NCBI GenBank assembly: GCA_946478755.1 | Contig: CAMLDJ010000306.1 | Span: 1 to 6,405, forward strand | Length of the DNA stretch: 6,405 bases | Origin: an uncultured Pedobacter sp. | Lineage (GTDB): Bacteria; Bacteroidota; Bacteroidia; Sphingobacteriales; Sphingobacteriaceae | Direction: 5' to 3' | Shown: piece by piece, positions 6,281-6,405 of the stretch | Layout: every line of letters begins with the position of its first letter | Position numbering within the stretch: the stretch's first letter is position 1 | Notes under the pieces: generated by a model | Told to the model about the DNA's origin: nothing | The model's input: the letters and a program-made list of their open reading frames with translations, nothing else | Database searches by the model: none | Translations under genes and position numbers: made by a program

Positions 6281-6288
6281 TAAATTTG
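6281..6288 (+). promoter_or_regulatory. Candidate -7 box (TAnnTTTG) abutting the clpS start
   Basis: TAAATTTG is a full match to the Bacteroidota -7 consensus and ends only 4 bp before the clpS ATG. If used, transcription would start at or within a few bases of the start codon, giving a leaderless or nearly leaderless mRNA. I find no TTG about 19-21 bp upstream to serve as -33. A one-mismatch box (TTATTTTG, 6264-6271) would give a more normal leader and is an alternative. Confidence 0.3.
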
Positions 6289-6292
6289 TCAG

Positions 6293-6405
6293 ATGTCAAC
6301 AGAAACAAAAGAGGAAACATTTACGTTAGAAGAAATCCTTACTTCGCTGAAAACCGTTCACCGTTTAATACTTTGGAATGATGACGTGAATACTTTTGAT
6401 CATGT
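6293..6405 (+). CDS. clpS: ATP-dependent Clp protease adaptor ClpS (N-terminal part)
   Basis: An open frame starts at the ATG at 6293 and runs off the right edge after 37 complete codons. It begins with a flexible acidic tail (MSTETKEETFTLEEI) and enters the folded core with HRLILWNDDVNTFDHV. The block L.L.NDD..TF.HV is the signature of ClpS, where the Asn-Asp-Asp stretch (Asn29-Asp30-Asp31 here) lies in the pocket that holds the destabilising N-terminal residue of N-degron substrates. ClpS hands such substrates to a Clp AAA+ unfoldase in the cytoplasm. About half or more of the protein, including the rest of the ClpA/ClpC docking surface, lies outside the window. It is divergent from the KAS III-like gene with 80 bp between starts. 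Confidence 0.88.
   Translation, partial: MSTETKEETFTLEEILTSLKTVHRLILWNDDVNTFDH

Overview
The window looks like ordinary chromosome from a Bacteroidota species, most likely a Sphingobacteriaceae (Pedobacter-like) bacterium. The reasons are: AT-rich intergenic gaps with TAnnTTTG promoter boxes, starts without clear Shine-Dalgarno sequences, a Bacteroidota-type dCTP deaminase, and a large secreted protein with a TonB-receptor plug domain but no barrel, a family I know mainly from this phylum. The genus is inference from protein resemblance recalled from memory.

Layout. The left edge (1-59, minus) holds the first 19 codons of a probable 4'-phosphopantetheinyl transferase. It diverges from dcd (199-735, plus) across a 139-bp gap that contains an imperfect inverted repeat. 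After a 79-bp gap with a weak hairpin comes a run of three plus-strand genes: an 899-residue secreted MG2/TonB-plug protein (815-3514), an enoyl-CoA isomerase of the crotonase fold (3524-4294), and an SDR-type 2,4-dienoyl-CoA reductase (4287-5162). The first two are 9 bp apart and the last two overlap by 8 bp. A ketoacyl-ACP synthase III-like gene (5166-6212, minus) converges on the reductase with 3 bp between stop codons. It diverges from the N-terminus of clpS (6293 to the edge, plus), with an 80-bp gap carrying a TAnnTTTG box on each strand.

How the genes fit together. The isomerase and reductase closely resemble the mitochondrial pair ECI1 and DECR1. Together they would give the auxiliary steps needed to feed unsaturated fatty acids into beta-oxidation. 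The neighbouring KAS III-like enzyme and the edge phosphopantetheinyl transferase also belong to acyl-chain metabolism, but they face away and need not be co-regulated. dcd (pyrimidine nucleotide supply) and clpS (N-degron proteolysis) look like unrelated housekeeping genes. I see no RNA genes, insertion sequences, CRISPR arrays or phage genes, and no gene-free stretch longer than 139 bp. I found no convincing new multi-gene system. The points most worth a second look are the mitochondrial-like isomerase/reductase pair, its close linkage to a barrel-less TonB-plug protein, and the divergent KAS III paralogue.
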